Positions 45,766 through 55,958 of a stretch of DNA of 64,000 nt are shown in pieces. The DNA comes from Hyaloraphidium curvatum (Eukaryota > Monoblepharomycota > Hyaloraphidiomycetes > Hyaloraphidiales > Hyaloraphidiaceae), in assembly GCA_025558095.1 (NCBI GenBank), contig JAIVFI010000013.1:310001-374000 (forward strand), written 5' to 3'. A program made the translations under genes and the position numbers. Position 1 is the stretch's first letter, and each line of letters begins with the position of its first letter. The notes under the pieces were generated by a model that ran no database searches, was not told where the DNA came from, and saw nothing but the letters and a program-made list of their open reading frames with translations.

Positions 45766-46622
45766 TCGGTGCTTTCTGGTGGACTGGTTGACGGATGAGC
45801 TGAATTCAACAATCCATTTCGTGTTCCGCTACGTGGAGAAATGCGAGAAGTGCAGTCCACGAGATTGAAGCAGTCGGCAGTGCAACCACAACCGACCATT
45901 GGCGTGAGATCCATGGGTGACAAACAGCGTTGTTCGTGGGATTAATGAGGCCGATCAGACGCCAGGAGCCATAATCTCCGGATTCCAGCACGGTGATGTC
46001 ACTATGTGCGTTGACTGGTACACACAGAAGCGCTCAACGTCCACGCTTCGATGACACGCCACACAAACAGTATTGAAGCGATCGCGATTAGTTGGCACTC
46101 TGTTGGATCGCCGAGCAGCCTTCCCCTGATGAGCTTGGGAGCTTGGGTCCGCCCAATCGGTTGCACCGATCACGTGGCCACGGTGCCGCTGGAGACCCAG
46201 AGCCAGATCGAGCAAAAGGGGGAAAGGTTCGAGTGTTTGCCTCAATGATGCGACACTGGTGGAGTTGGGGCCGGACCCCATGCAGAGCCAGGGTGGTCCG
46301 CACAGCCCCGTCGTCCCGCCCGTCCTGCCGGTGCAAGATTGCCAACACAGAAAACATCCACAAGCATAAGCATCATCCTCACATTCGAAAGCCATATCCG
46401 CTGGGTAAAGGGGGTGGCGTGCTGTGTGTGAACCTCTTCAGCGCCCCTGAGGCCGCTTCGGAGCACCCGTCCTGTGCTCGCACTCAGTAGCCACCGTAAG
46501 GACCAATCTCCCGCTTAAATCAATCTATGCTATCTTAGTCAAGTGGTTACGACGGTGGATTCAATGAATCTCCGGCGGCCCTGGTCGTTGGGAGTTTTCG
46601 GAGCAGTCCCACTCCCGAAAGG
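45464..46622 (+). repeat. Inverted repeat, arm A (NOG1 3' end plus tRNA-Leu)
   Basis: 1,159 bp that recur as reverse complement at 49266-50423. The arm covers the last 100 NOG1 codons, about 760 bp of intergenic DNA and most of the tRNA. The inner border lies inside the tRNA variable arm (CCCGAAAGG). The outer border is within the NOG1 frame at GCTCCAGGAGCG. Only about four differences were noticed by eye, so the duplication is recent or held identical by gene conversion. This arm is the parental one, because it sits in the intact NOG1 gene and intact tRNA. Confidence 0.93.
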
Positions 46623-46650
46623 GGCGAGAGTTCGAATCTCTCAGATAGCA
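46529..46650 (+). tRNA. tRNA-Leu(CAA), intron-containing (isotype probable)
   Basis: The acceptor stem GCTATCT/AGATAGC pairs perfectly and is followed by discriminator A at 46650. The D arm has GTC/GAC around AAGTGGTTAC (box A region), and the T arm is GAGAG-TTCGAAT-CTCTC (box B). A long variable arm, T-CCC-GAAA-GGG-GC, marks a type II (Leu/Ser) tRNA and lines up with yeast tRNA-Leu(CAA). The anticodon CAA falls at 46562-46564 after TT, with an intron of about 42 bases before the 3' half of the stem (46608-46612). One A-C mismatch closes the anticodon stem, and position 37 would be T, so isotype and intron borders need a covariance-model check. Confidence 0.68.
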
Positions 46651-46659
46651 CAGAGCCGC

Positions 46660-46664
46660 TTTTT
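46660..46664 (+). terminator. RNA polymerase III T-run after the tRNA
   Basis: TTTTT starts ten bases after the tRNA 3' end, the expected Pol III termination signal. Confidence 0.6.
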
Positions 46665-47863
46665 GCACCATCTGTCGCCAAAACCGAATGTTCGGCGACC
46701 GGTTGCATTTGAAGAGGACTTTGGACTCTCTTTTGTGGAGTTGAGCCTGACAAGGACGCCGGCTGTGGGCGCACAATCTCTCGTCGATACCAAAAGCGTG
46801 CGTAAGTCCCAGTCCCAGCCCGACACACTCCACGTGTCACGAGTTCGCGAGTTACGAATCCCATGCGGATAAGAATCCCCCATCGGGATCCGTTCCTGGA
46901 TCCGCTTCACTCGAGTCCTCACTGTGCACACCGTTCCGCCGAGCAATCACGCGCTCCAAACCGCAAGCCTCGACCCCTGCTGACCCCACGAGTAGCGACC
47001 GCGCCATTCCCGAATTGTCCATGGGCTCCAGGCTTTGCCATCGACTGGAAGACTTTTTCCAATAATCGCAGCAGACGTATTTGGCATTCGGACTTGCTCC
47101 ACCACAAGTCCTCGCAGGAGATGATGTGCCTTGCCTCGTGTGAAGGACCGGGCCACCCGGAGGGCCTTGACCAGGGGCCGGCCGCACAGAAGGTTGGTTC
47201 GTCGAGGTCCTGCCGTAGGCCCTGAGGTGATTAGAGGTGAACTTGACCTTGGAATGGCGCTGAATCCGGGGTTGCTTGGGTTGTTTACGGGGACGGGGGA
47301 CTCGGGAGCTCCGTGAGGAGGATCCGAGGACCCAGGCGCTCGGAGAACGGCACGAAGAGGGTAGTTTGATGTCGATTGACGACGGAAGACCTCTACATGG
47401 GCTCTCTGGCCGTTCCTTTTATGGTTTTCCCCTGAATGTCTGGGACATGTCTGGGACACCGTGTCCGGGATATCGTGTCCGGGACATGTCCGAGACCGTC
47501 CTAAAGAGTTGTTCTCGCAGAGGTCCGTGGCCTAGGATTTCCGCCTAGTGAGGCGGCCCCGACCTCCACACTCGTCGTGTCGAGCGATCCGCGGCTACCA
47601 CCCCTCCAGCTCCGGAGCCAGCGAGAGAACAAGGTCACTTCCTCGACGTTCGTATCCGGTATGTCTAGCACGACTGCGCGGCATTCGCGCAGGGGCAAGC
47701 ACCTGACGACGATAGCCCGACGGAGCTCGTCCCATCTTCAGCCTGCTTCACCGCCCTTGTAGGTACTCGCTGCAGGACCGAATAAAAGGAAAGGCAACTT
47801 GTTGCAAACCACAGAAACTACAATTGACCAGCGCTAGTTGGGTTCCGACCGCCAAAACATGTC
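46665..47863 (+). other. Stretch without a clear gene between tRNA and DUF1643 gene
   Basis: Only overlapping short frames. A minus-strand frame at 47459-46947 has a segment reading GKAWSPWTIREWRGR after AAIIGKSLPV, loosely like the C-terminal part of serine recombinases, but the rest does not match. A near-palindrome lies at 47438-47496. Confidence 0.4.
47438..47496 (+). repeat. Near-palindrome built from GGACA/TGTCC units
   Basis: Left arm 47438-47459 and right arm 47475-47496 match as inverted repeats at 19 of 22 positions, with a 15-base spacer. Inside each arm, GGGACATGTC is itself a short palindrome. It could be a dimer-of-dimers binding site, a hairpin or a recombination site. Confidence 0.6.
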
Positions 47864-49084
47864 TCATCGCTGCCACCTCACAATCGCCACCGAGTTGGCC
47901 TGGCGCATTGGATTCCTCGGTTGACCTTCCGCTGTTGTCCCAAAGCAAAGGAGGTCCCTATCGCCAAGGAGCTTGATCACTTGGTCTTCTCGACCCAGCT
48001 GTGCACCCTTGGTTCCCCATGCACAGACGACATGGTCAGCCCAAGATGCTGCAGCTCGCAGAACCTCGTCGTTCGCTGGACCGACGAGGTCAGCGCTACC
48101 CTTTCCCTTCGAAGCAATCAGAGCAAACAGATTGGTGAAAGCGATTGCGCCGTAGCCCTCGTTTCTGGCCCACTTAGCGAATCTCTTGACCGTTTGGTCC
48201 GCAGTTTTCTCGTCCGCCACCGAAGGGGACTGCATGATCATCAGCACCCGAGGGCGCGAGGGGTCCCAAGCGTGCCGGAGAAGGTAACGGTACCGCTCGC
48301 AGGGAGAGAACAGTGCGAGCTTGGAAACCAAGTCCTCCTCGTGGGTGCGCGTGATAGTCTTCTCGATGACCGGATCCTCTTGCACAAGCGCACGAGCCGG
48401 AGAAGGTGTCGCCGAGCTGCCGGCACGATCGGCGCCTTCGTGAACTTCCTGGCGCGCTGACATGCTCTGTGGAGATGTCTCCTCGCTATCGACTCTGGCA
48501 GGTTCCGGCAACTCCCCGCGCCGCGGCCGCAGACCCGAGCCCCTGCGTCTCACTCGCGGCTTCGAGGGCTCATCATCTTCGGAATCATGCAATGTAGCAC
48601 AGGATTGCAGGTCCGGGGATTCAAGGCCCCCGCTCTGTCGGGGGGACACGGGTCCCGCCGACGGCTCGCAGGTTTCCTCGGCGATGTCCTTCGTGCTGAG
48701 GCAGACGCGCTTCGCGTCCAGCTCAATTTTGCACGCTTCTCCGTCTGTTGCCTCCCAGGTTCGCTTGATCCCGTCCGCAAGGGGAAAGGCGGGGTTGCGG
48801 TTCGAACACGACTCGGGAGCTGGTCCTTGCTCGAGTAGTCCGCCATCTCCCGGGCCATTTTCCCGCCTTGCGACAATTGATGCCTCCAAAACGCGCAACT
48901 TGTCCTCAAGCTCTCCGTTCTTCTGCCTCAATTGGGCATTTTCGCGGCGCGCATTTTCCAGGTCCTTTCGGCTCTGCTCCAAGTCCGCCCTCAAACGCTC
49001 TGCTGCAAAGAGCGCGTCCTTAGCGATGTCACGAGTAAGCTGGAGCTCAGCAAGGACAGAGGCCACGTCTGCCTGGTCAGTCAT
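47864..49084 (-). CDS. DUF1643 protein with coiled-coil N-terminus
   Basis: An intronless frame of 406 residues from the ATG at 49084 (MTDQADVASVL); an in-frame ATG at 49147 would add 21 residues. Residues about 1-70 form a coiled coil (LRADLEQSRKDLENARREN), then about 170 residues of low-complexity Ser/Pro/Glu-rich linker. The C-terminal 160 residues are a DUF1643 domain: YRYLLRHAWDPSRPRVLMIM, then QSPSVADEKTADQTVKRFAK, YGAIAFTNLFAL, VVCAWGTKG, and a final GQPRNPM. DUF1643 is known mainly from bacteria and phages; its biochemical role is not established. The gene lies wholly between the arms of a 1.16-kb inverted repeat and has no introns, unlike most neighbours, which fits horizontal transfer or retro-insertion. 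Confidence 0.85.
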   Translation of the reverse strand: MTDQADVASVLAELQLTRDIAKDALFAAERLRADLEQSRKDLENARRENAQLRQKNGELEDKLRVLEASIVARRENGPGDGGLLEQGPAPESCSNRNPAFPLADGIKRTWEATDGEACKIELDAKRVCLSTKDIAEETCEPSAGPVSPRQSGGLESPDLQSCATLHDSEDDEPSKPRVRRRGSGLRPRRGELPEPARVDSEETSPQSMSARQEVHEGADRAGSSATPSPARALVQEDPVIEKTITRTHEEDLVSKLALFSPCERYRYLLRHAWDPSRPRVLMIMQSPSVADEKTADQTVKRFAKWARNEGYGAIAFTNLFALIASKGKGSADLVGPANDEVLRAAASWADHVVCAWGTKGAQLGREDQVIKLLGDRDLLCFGTTAEGQPRNPMRQANSVAIVRWQR

Positions 49085-49265
49085 GGTTCGGTTACGGTTA
49101 GATTCGACGGGAGCCTTCACATCACACGGAGCGAGCAGCCCTGACACAACGACATAATCGCTGACGATTTGAATTTGTTTGTTTCATTGCGCTTTCGATG
49201 CTTCTTAGGCAGATGGATTCCGCACTCGGAGCATCCAGCCGGGAAGACATTTGAGATTCATCTCG

Positions 49266-49358
49266 CCTTTCGGGAGTGGGACTGCTCCGAAAACTCCCAA
49301 CGACCAGGGCCGCCGGAGATTCATTGATCCACCGTCGTAACCACTTGACTAAGATAGC
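49266..49358 (-). pseudogene. Broken tRNA-Leu copy in arm B
   Basis: The 5' acceptor strand (GCTATCT at 49358-49352), D arm and intron are present. One T is missing next to the anticodon, and the copy diverges in the variable arm, so the T arm and 3' acceptor strand are not restored (CGAGATGAATCTC instead of a paired T arm). It cannot fold as a tRNA. Confidence 0.75.
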
Positions 49359-50121
49359 ATAGATCGATTTAAGCGGGAGATTGGTCCTCACGGTGGCTAC
49401 TGAGTGCGAGCACAGGACGGGTGCTCCGAAGCGGCCTCAGGGGCGCTGAAGAGGTTCACACACAGCACGCCACCCCCTTTACCCAGCGGATATGGCTTTC
49501 GAATGTGAGGATGATGCTTATGCTTGTGGATGTTTTCTGTGTTGGCAATCTTGCACCGGCAGGACGGGCGGGACGACGGGGCTGTGCGGACCACCCAGGC
49601 TCTGCATGGGGTCCGGCCCCAACTCCACCAGTGTCGCATCATTGAGGCAAACACTCGAACCTTTCCCCCTTTTGCTCGATCTGGCTCTGGGTCTCCAGCG
49701 GCACCGTGGCCACGTGATCGGTGCAACCGATTGGGCGGACCCAAGCTCCCAAGCTCATCAGGGGAAGGCTGCTCGGCGATCCAACAGAGTGCCAACTAAT
49801 CGCGATCGCTTCAATACTGTTTGTGTGGCGTGTCATCGAAGCGTGGACGTTGAGCGCTTCTGTGTGTACCAGTCAACGCACATAGTGACATCACCGTGCT
49901 GGAATCCGGAGATTATGGCTCCTGGCGTCTGATCGGCCTCATTAATCCCACGAACAACGCTGTTTGTCACCCATGGATCTCACGCCAATGGTCGGTTGTG
50001 GTTGCACTGCCGACTGCTTCAATCTCGTGGACTGCACTTCTCGCATTTCTCCACGTAGCGGAACACGAAATGGATTGTTGAATTCAGCTCATCCGTCAAC
50101 CAGTCCACCAGAAAGCACCGA

Positions 50122-50423
50122 CTACCGCCGCTCCGTCTTGCCCATGCCCCTCTTGCCCGCAAACAGATGCTTAGGGAGCTTGACGGCAATGTGCCTGTCC
50201 GACTCGCCCTTGCGCCCGTGCAGGCTCCGCTTGGTCTGCGACTTGGCCTTCATCTTCTCGGCCTTGCGCACCATGCCCTCGTCGCGCAGCCCGGCCGCGC
50301 TGGGCTCCCTCGCCGCGGCGCTACGGCTCCTCGCCCGGCTCGCCGACCGCGCCGTCTCCACGCCCTCCATGGCCACGGCGCCCTCGGACCTGTCCCTCGC
50401 ACCGCGAACCACGCTCCTGGAGC
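50122..50423 (-). pseudogene. NOG1 C-terminal fragment in arm B
   Basis: About 100 codons identical to the C-terminus of Nog1, including the end [11 protein letters not shown] and stop, but without the GTPase domain. The frame runs into unrelated sequence at 50424. An internal ATG at 50412 would give a 96-residue basic peptide, but nothing suggests expression. Confidence 0.88.
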
Positions 50424-50688
50424 ATTCAGTTCTGTCTGTGTCGCCAGGGACGTCGCGGAGTGGCCCGAGGTGGTCACAACCCTGGTAACCAAGAAACTAA
50501 GTCAAGATCGCAACTCCTCGTCCGATCGGCCGCAGATTCCCGAAGAACGCCACTTTGTCGCCCGGGGATCGCGGCAAAGCGTAGGATCGGACTCCCCCTC
50601 GGGGGGAAGCGCCACCGATCGGAGGAGCGTCCCGAGCCGTCACTGGCTGCCCGGCCAAACACCGCAACCCCGCCCGCGCTGCACGGCG

Positions 50689-51801
50689 ATGGAGGCAGCC
50701 GCGGAGCCGCGGACCAGCGTGACGCACCCGCTGTCGATCTCGTGGGTGCTGCCGGAGGCGCTGGTCGAGCGCGCGGCGGGCCCGCTGGCGACGGCCGAGC
50801 GGGACATCCTGGACGCGCTGATCGAGGCGGGGCCGCGCGCGTGCTCGCCCGCGGCGGCCCTCGCGCACGCCACGCCGCTGCCGCTGCTCGACGCCGGCGG
50901 GAACGTCGTGCGCGGCCCCGCCCGCCCGCTGCTGCCCGGCCGCCGCCGCGGCAACCTCGCGCTGTCGTCGATGCCCGGCAAGCGCGTGCGGGTCGAATCG
51001 GGCCCCGTCAACGGCCGCGCCTCCGTCAAGCGCGACCTGGCATTGGACTTTTGCCGGCTGGCCGCGCTGGGCTTCCGCGCCGTTGTGTGCTGCATCGGCG
51101 CCGAGGAGATGGATTTCCTGGGCGCACCCCTGGCCCGCTACGAAGAGGTCGCCAGGTCAAACGCGATCGAAGTCGTGCGGATACCCCTTGTCGAAGGGAG
51201 CCATCCCGATCGCCCGTCGGACCTGGATCCCGTGCTGGAGCGGATAAGGGAGGTCACGGACGCCGGGGGCAACGTGCTCGTCCACTGCCGTGGGGGACTT
51301 GGCCGAGCCGGCGTCGTCGCCTGCTGCTACCTCTTGCGGACGGGGCTGATACGCTCCAAGCTGCCACCGGACGATCGGGACGACGTCCCGGGACCTTGGA
51401 GCCGCTCGCTGCGCTACGACCAGGCCAGGGCGATGGAGACGCTTGGGGAATCCATGCGGACAGCGCCCGCTTACGCGGCGAAGCAGGGTGCTTCTTCGCC
51501 GCGGCGGATTGCCGGTCGTTGGACGGAGGGGCCGTACGCCGTGCCCGCAGCCGAGCGCAACGCCCGCGAACTGCTCGCCGACGGCGATCTGTGCGGTCGG
51601 ACGCGTGTGGCGGACGGAATCGAGTGGGCGGATGCCGTCGCCTGCGACGGCTCGGGATCGTGCCGCTTCGAGGCCAGCGAGTGCGACGCCTCGGCACGGG
51701 CGATCCAATACGTCCGCCTTCGCCGCAGCCACAAGGCGATAGAGACGCGGCAGCAGGAGGCATTCATCCACGAGTACGCGAGATACCTGAGGCACTGCTA
51801 G
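50689..51801 (+). CDS. Dual-specificity/CDKN3-like protein phosphatase
   Basis: An intronless frame of 370 residues from ATG 50689. The cysteine-phosphatase P-loop is HCRGGLGRAG (C-X5-R). Upstream, the substrate-aspartate loop region reads VVRIPLVEGSHPDRPSDLDP. Downstream, after a long insertion, comes IQYVRLRRSHKAIETRQQEA, the C-terminal motif that follows the P-loop in CDKN3/KAP-like and other dual-specificity phosphatases. The insertion of roughly 130 residues between P-loop and that motif (about 235-345) is unusual and low in similarity to anything I know. The N-terminal 100 residues are Ala/Arg-rich. Arm B of the inverted repeat ends 266 bp upstream and may have displaced the original promoter. 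Confidence 0.8.
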   Translation: MEAAAEPRTSVTHPLSISWVLPEALVERAAGPLATAERDILDALIEAGPRACSPAAALAHATPLPLLDAGGNVVRGPARPLLPGRRRGNLALSSMPGKRVRVESGPVNGRASVKRDLALDFCRLAALGFRAVVCCIGAEEMDFLGAPLARYEEVARSNAIEVVRIPLVEGSHPDRPSDLDPVLERIREVTDAGGNVLVHCRGGLGRAGVVACCYLLRTGLIRSKLPPDDRDDVPGPWSRSLRYDQARAMETLGESMRTAPAYAAKQGASSPRRIAGRWTEGPYAVPAAERNARELLADGDLCGRTRVADGIEWADAVACDGSGSCRFEASECDASARAIQYVRLRRSHKAIETRQQEAFIHEYARYLRHC

Positions 51802-51955
51802 ATTGTTTTGCTTTGTGATTATGCTTCTTTAATATTACTTGATTCCAGAAACGGGGCGGGACGAAGTGACGTGACATGTTGCACCCAGTCCGCAGGCTGC
51901 CGGCAACGTCAAACTCGGAACCCTTTCCCGGGGCTCCCGCCCCTCGTCGGGCGCA

Positions 51956-54824
51956 ATGGAGTTCATAAGGATAACCAAGGTAAACACATGCACGTGCCTC
52001 GGCACCGAGCTGCGGTTTCCGGGGCCTGCGAAGCCCGGAGACGCGTACCTCCGACGCCCGTCAAGTGACCAGGGCACCACGCACCTCTGCCGGGATCCCG
52101 CCTCTCCTCGACCCGCGTCTGACCCACGTACCTCCTCCACACGTACAATCGCGTCGCTGCAGGTCCAGGGCGTGTTCTTTGAGAAGGGCCGGAGCCCGTC
52201 CCGCTCCTGCGGGGCCCTGCACCTCACCTCCCACCACCTGCTGTTCGTGCCGGGAGAGAACGAGCCGGGACAGGAAGTCTGGGTTCGCATGCCTCCGCGG
52301 AACGCTCAATGACCGCGGACGCTCATTCGCGGACCCCGGTAGATCTGCTACTCGACCATCCACTCGGTGGACAAAAAGTCGACGACGCAGGACGGTTTCT
52401 GCCCCCTGTACATTGCTTGCCGCAACTTTACGTTCGTGAGGCTTTTCATTCGGCGGGAGCAGGAGTGCAATGAGGTCTACGCGACGCTGCAGCGCCTCAT
52501 GAACATCAGTGGGGACTCCTTTCTGGCGATCCACGCGCATTCGCGCTGATTGAGCGCGTTGTTAGCCTCCATCGAATCCCTCTTCTCCTTCTACTACTCT
52601 CCTGTCGTGCCCTTCACCTCCACGGGCGGTTGGAAGGTCTACGATCCCGCCAAGGAGTTTGCCCGCCAGGGGCTCGGCACCGCGACCCGGGAGTGGCGGC
52701 TGACCGACATCAACGACGACTACTCCTTTAGCCCGACGTACCCGCGGGTGCTGGCTGTGCCGGCCAAGATCAGCGACGCCGTGCTCAGCTACGCGGTCAA
52801 GTTCAGGAGCAAAGGGAGGCTGCCGGCGCTGAGCTACCTCCACCGCAAGAACATGGTGGGTAGTGTTCGAACCAGGCTCATTTGTGCTGTCGGCTCGCAG
52901 CTCCTGACTTGTGGGGCTGCGCCAGATCTCGATCACGCGCGCCTCCCAACCGCTCAGCGGGCTCTCATCCAAGCGGTCGGTCCAGGACGAGAAGCTGGTC
53001 GAGTGCATCTTCACCTCCGGAATCTCCCCCTCTACAAACAATCTGATCGTCGACGCCCGGCCGACGGTCAACGCCATGGCCAACTCGGTGACCGGCGCGG
53101 GGATCGAGTCCATGGAGAACTACAAGAACTGCCGGCTCAGCTTTTCGGGGATCGACAACATCCACGTGGTGCGGGATAGCTTCAACCGTGTCCTTGACGG
53201 TGGGTGGTGCCGCTCCAGGTGAAACTGGCGTGCTGAAGAGATTCCAGCAATCGAGGACTGCCGCGGACCCCTTCCGATCGACAAGCTGGAGCGATCGGGC
53301 TGGCTGCGGCACATCCGCAACATCCTAGACGCCACGCTCACCATCGTGCAGAGCGTCCACCTGTTCAACTCGCACGTCCTCGTGCACTGCTCGGATGGGT
53401 GGGATCGGACTTCGCAGCTGGCATCCCTGGCCATGCTGTGTCTGGATCCCTATTACCGGACTATGGAAGGCTTCGCCGTCTTGGTGGAGAAGGAGTGGGT
53501 GAGCTTCGGGCACAAGTTTGCCATCCGGTGCGGGCATCTTTCCCGGGACGAAAAGGCCAAGGGCACCGACGACATTGATTCCGCGCTGCCGGATTTTGGG
53601 CCCTCGACGGCCACGGCACTGCGGAGCCAGCTGACGAGCGCCGCCAAATCCGCGGCGAACTTTTTCCGGCAGCAGGCCGGGAACGCCACGGGCACGCCTC
53701 CCCGTGCACCATCGCCGTCTGTCCACCGGGACACGGCCGAAACCGTCCACTCCTCCAGCCCAAATTCCGCCGCACCCAAGGACGTGGCTCCGGTTTTCAC
53801 GCAGTTCCTGGACTGCGTTTACCAGATCTGGCGCCAGTTTCCGACGCACTTTGAGTTCTCGGACCGCTTCCTCGTGCAGCTCAACACCCACCTTTACTCG
53901 TGCCAGTTTGGGAATTTTCTGTTCAACAACGAGCGTGAGCGCTCGTCGTTCCGCGACGCCCATGGGAAGCCGATCGAGGAGTGTACCTACTCGGTCTGGG
54001 ACTGGTTCGCCTCGCAAAAGAAGGACGATTTTGTCAATCCTGCCTACATCATACCGGGGGACAGGGCGGCAACGCAGGGCGCGCAGCTCGGTTCGGGGCA
54101 GTGGAACGTCGCGGAGGACGACCCAGAAATCCTCTTTCCGCTGACGCGGGATTCCAACCAGCGCGATCTGCTCGAGTTTTGGAGGACGCTTTTCTTGCAC
54201 AGCGACACGGTTTTCGACGGCATGGAGCAGGTCGAGATCGACCGAGGCACGGCTGCCCTGGATACGTCCGCGTCTGAGGTCGACGTCAGCGCGGTCCGCG
54301 ACCTTGGTGGTGGCTCCCCGGGGCCACGAAAGCCCAGCATTGGACCAGCGTCAGGGGCGGGGCAAGCGGCTGAATCCCCCGTGCAGCCCGGCTCGCAACG
54401 CCCCGTGGCAATGGATTTGTCCGCCGCTCGTGCGGGTGTCGTGGGCACCGTCGGACCGACATTCGAGAGCAGCGTTGTGGCTCCTATCGCCGGTGCTTTG
54501 GACGTGACAAATCCTTGGGCGTCACCGGATCCGCTTCCACCGCCCGAAGCACCGCGGCCCCTAGCCGTCGGGAACGGCCACTCCCGCATTCTGTCGGGTA
54601 ACGCTCCGTCGGCCGCATTGGGACCTTCGAAGGATGCTCAGTCGTTTTCAACGATCGAGGGACCGCCAAAGACGGCTACAACACCGGACGTTGTACCGAA
54701 AGCCGAGATAGGGGCTTTGCCGGATAAGGTGCTTGGTGGAACGCCTCCGCAGCCCGCCCAATCAGCGCGCGAGAGTGTGCCAGTGCCAGAAGAACGTGAC
54801 GGAAACTGGCATCCATTGCTCTGA
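51956..54824 (+). CDS. Myotubularin-type phosphoinositide 3-phosphatase (Ymr1-like)
   Basis: A multi-exon gene. Exon 1 is 51956..51979 (eight codons), exon 2 begins at 52163, and further exons follow with short introns. The last long exon starts near 53240 and ends at the stop 54822-54824. Myotubularins remove the 3-phosphate of PI3P and PI(3,5)P2 on endosomes. The PH-GRAM part has GALHLTSHHLLFVPGE; the catalytic part has FPSYYSP-like FYYSPVVPFTSTGGWKVYD, LPALSYLHRKN and the P-loop HCSDGWDRTSQLASLAML with the C-X5-R motif. Downstream comes EKEWVSFGHKFAIRCGH, another family block, then an FLFNNERERSSF segment. The C-terminal about 200 residues are Pro/Ser-rich and disordered, with no FYVE domain visible. 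Confidence 0.92.
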
Positions 54825-54885
54825 ATAAACCATTCACGCGAACAAGCTCCCATGCCTCAGCTAGTTGCAAAGTGCCGTAGTCAGA

Positions 54886-55832
54886 TCAGAAACGCTCCTT
54901 CAGCCTCGCCCCAATGGTCCGCAAACGAGAGTATACCTAGTCAGGGCCGGGGTCAGACGTCAATCTCAAGGAGGTACCGAACAGACCGACCTTTCCGGGC
55001 GGAGATCCCATAATAAGGTCAACGACGGCGTCCCTCGCAAGCTTGATGTTGGCGAAGCTGCCCAAGATGTGTATCCGCGTGTCCGCGACCACTATCCTCG
55101 TCCGCGTCGCGTTTTCGATGGCAAAACGGGTCTTGCCATCCTTGCCGGCAATGCGGCCAATGGCCCGCGACAAGTTGTCACCCCGCAACGTCTTGACGTC
55201 CTTGATTTCGAAGGTGTCGATGTACAGGTCGTCCAAACGCAGGAGTGCCACGGCGTCCTGAACGTGGGCATTGCCATGAGCGACGTCCTACCACCGGCTC
55301 AACGCCATGCTCACATCAACATCAAAACCCAAAGCGAATGCCTTGACAAAGTCCGCCCCCTTCTGAACGGCGCCGGTTTCTTCCGTGTGCTGGCTGTTTC
55401 GGATCTCGACGGCTTTTGCCTTCAGGTTCATGCGGACCTGGAGCTTCATGTGCTCCACAAGCGGCACGTAAATCTTCATCCAGCTGTTCTTCAGCGGCGT
55501 CAGCCGGTGAGAGGGTATGGTGATTCGTCGGAAGTCTGCTTTGCCCGACTGACAGACGCGGGTCGGAGAAACGTCACGCCTTAGGTGTCGTTCTTGCCGG
55601 GCACGCCCGACAACAAGCTCACCCAATCGTCCGAGTTCTTCAGTTTCTTGAAGTTGGGCCGTTCCACGTCGTCGTCCTCGTCCATAGGGGCATCGTCGTC
55701 CTCGGCCCTCCGTTTTCCTTTCCGCGACGACCCGCTCTCCTCGGCAAGCTTCGCGGCGGCCTCATCGAGCTCCGCGGTCGTGATAATCTCCTCCTCGACC
55801 GGTAGCGGCGCCAGAACGCCCGCGGAGGCCAT
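54886..55832 (-). CDS. PNO1: RNA-binding protein Pno1/Dim2 (KH domain)
   Basis: A four-exon minus-strand gene. The last exon codes [16 protein letters not shown] and stops at 54888-54886, reached by an intron whose donor follows GSPPGK. Pno1/Dim2 binds the 3' end of 18S rRNA in the pre-40S particle and works with Nob1 and the Dim1 methylase. Family blocks are [60 protein letters not shown] and [17 protein letters not shown]; the last two lie in the KH domain. The acidic N-terminus ([11 protein letters not shown]) is typical. An upstream ATG at 55889 is in frame, but the one at 55832 gives the more usual start. It converges on the myotubularin gene, with 61 bp between stops. Confidence 0.92.
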
Positions 55833-55958
55833 GGCAACGACGGGAAATGATTGTTGTTTTGTTTGGACAGAGACTCCCCTGCTCAGCACCAGTCATCAGT
55901 CTCACTTCATCGAAGTCCATACAGCAGCCATGATCGAGCGGAGATCAGAAAGCAATCC

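Larger units (their letters stand above)
49266..50423 (-). repeat. Inverted repeat, arm B
   Basis: Reverse-complement copy of 45464-46622, 1,158 bp. Differences seen: one T lost in the anticodon region of the tRNA copy, single substitutions matching positions near 46283, 46497 and 46521 of arm A, and divergence at the inner edge. The outer end abuts the upstream region of the phosphatase gene at 50689. Confidence 0.93.

Noticed and set aside
45955-46395. 146-residue minus-strand frame, repeated as 49492-49932 in the other repeat arm
   Set aside because: Identical because it lies in the duplicated DNA; Cys- and Gly-rich without a domain, overlapped by open frames on the other strand, and not supported as a gene.
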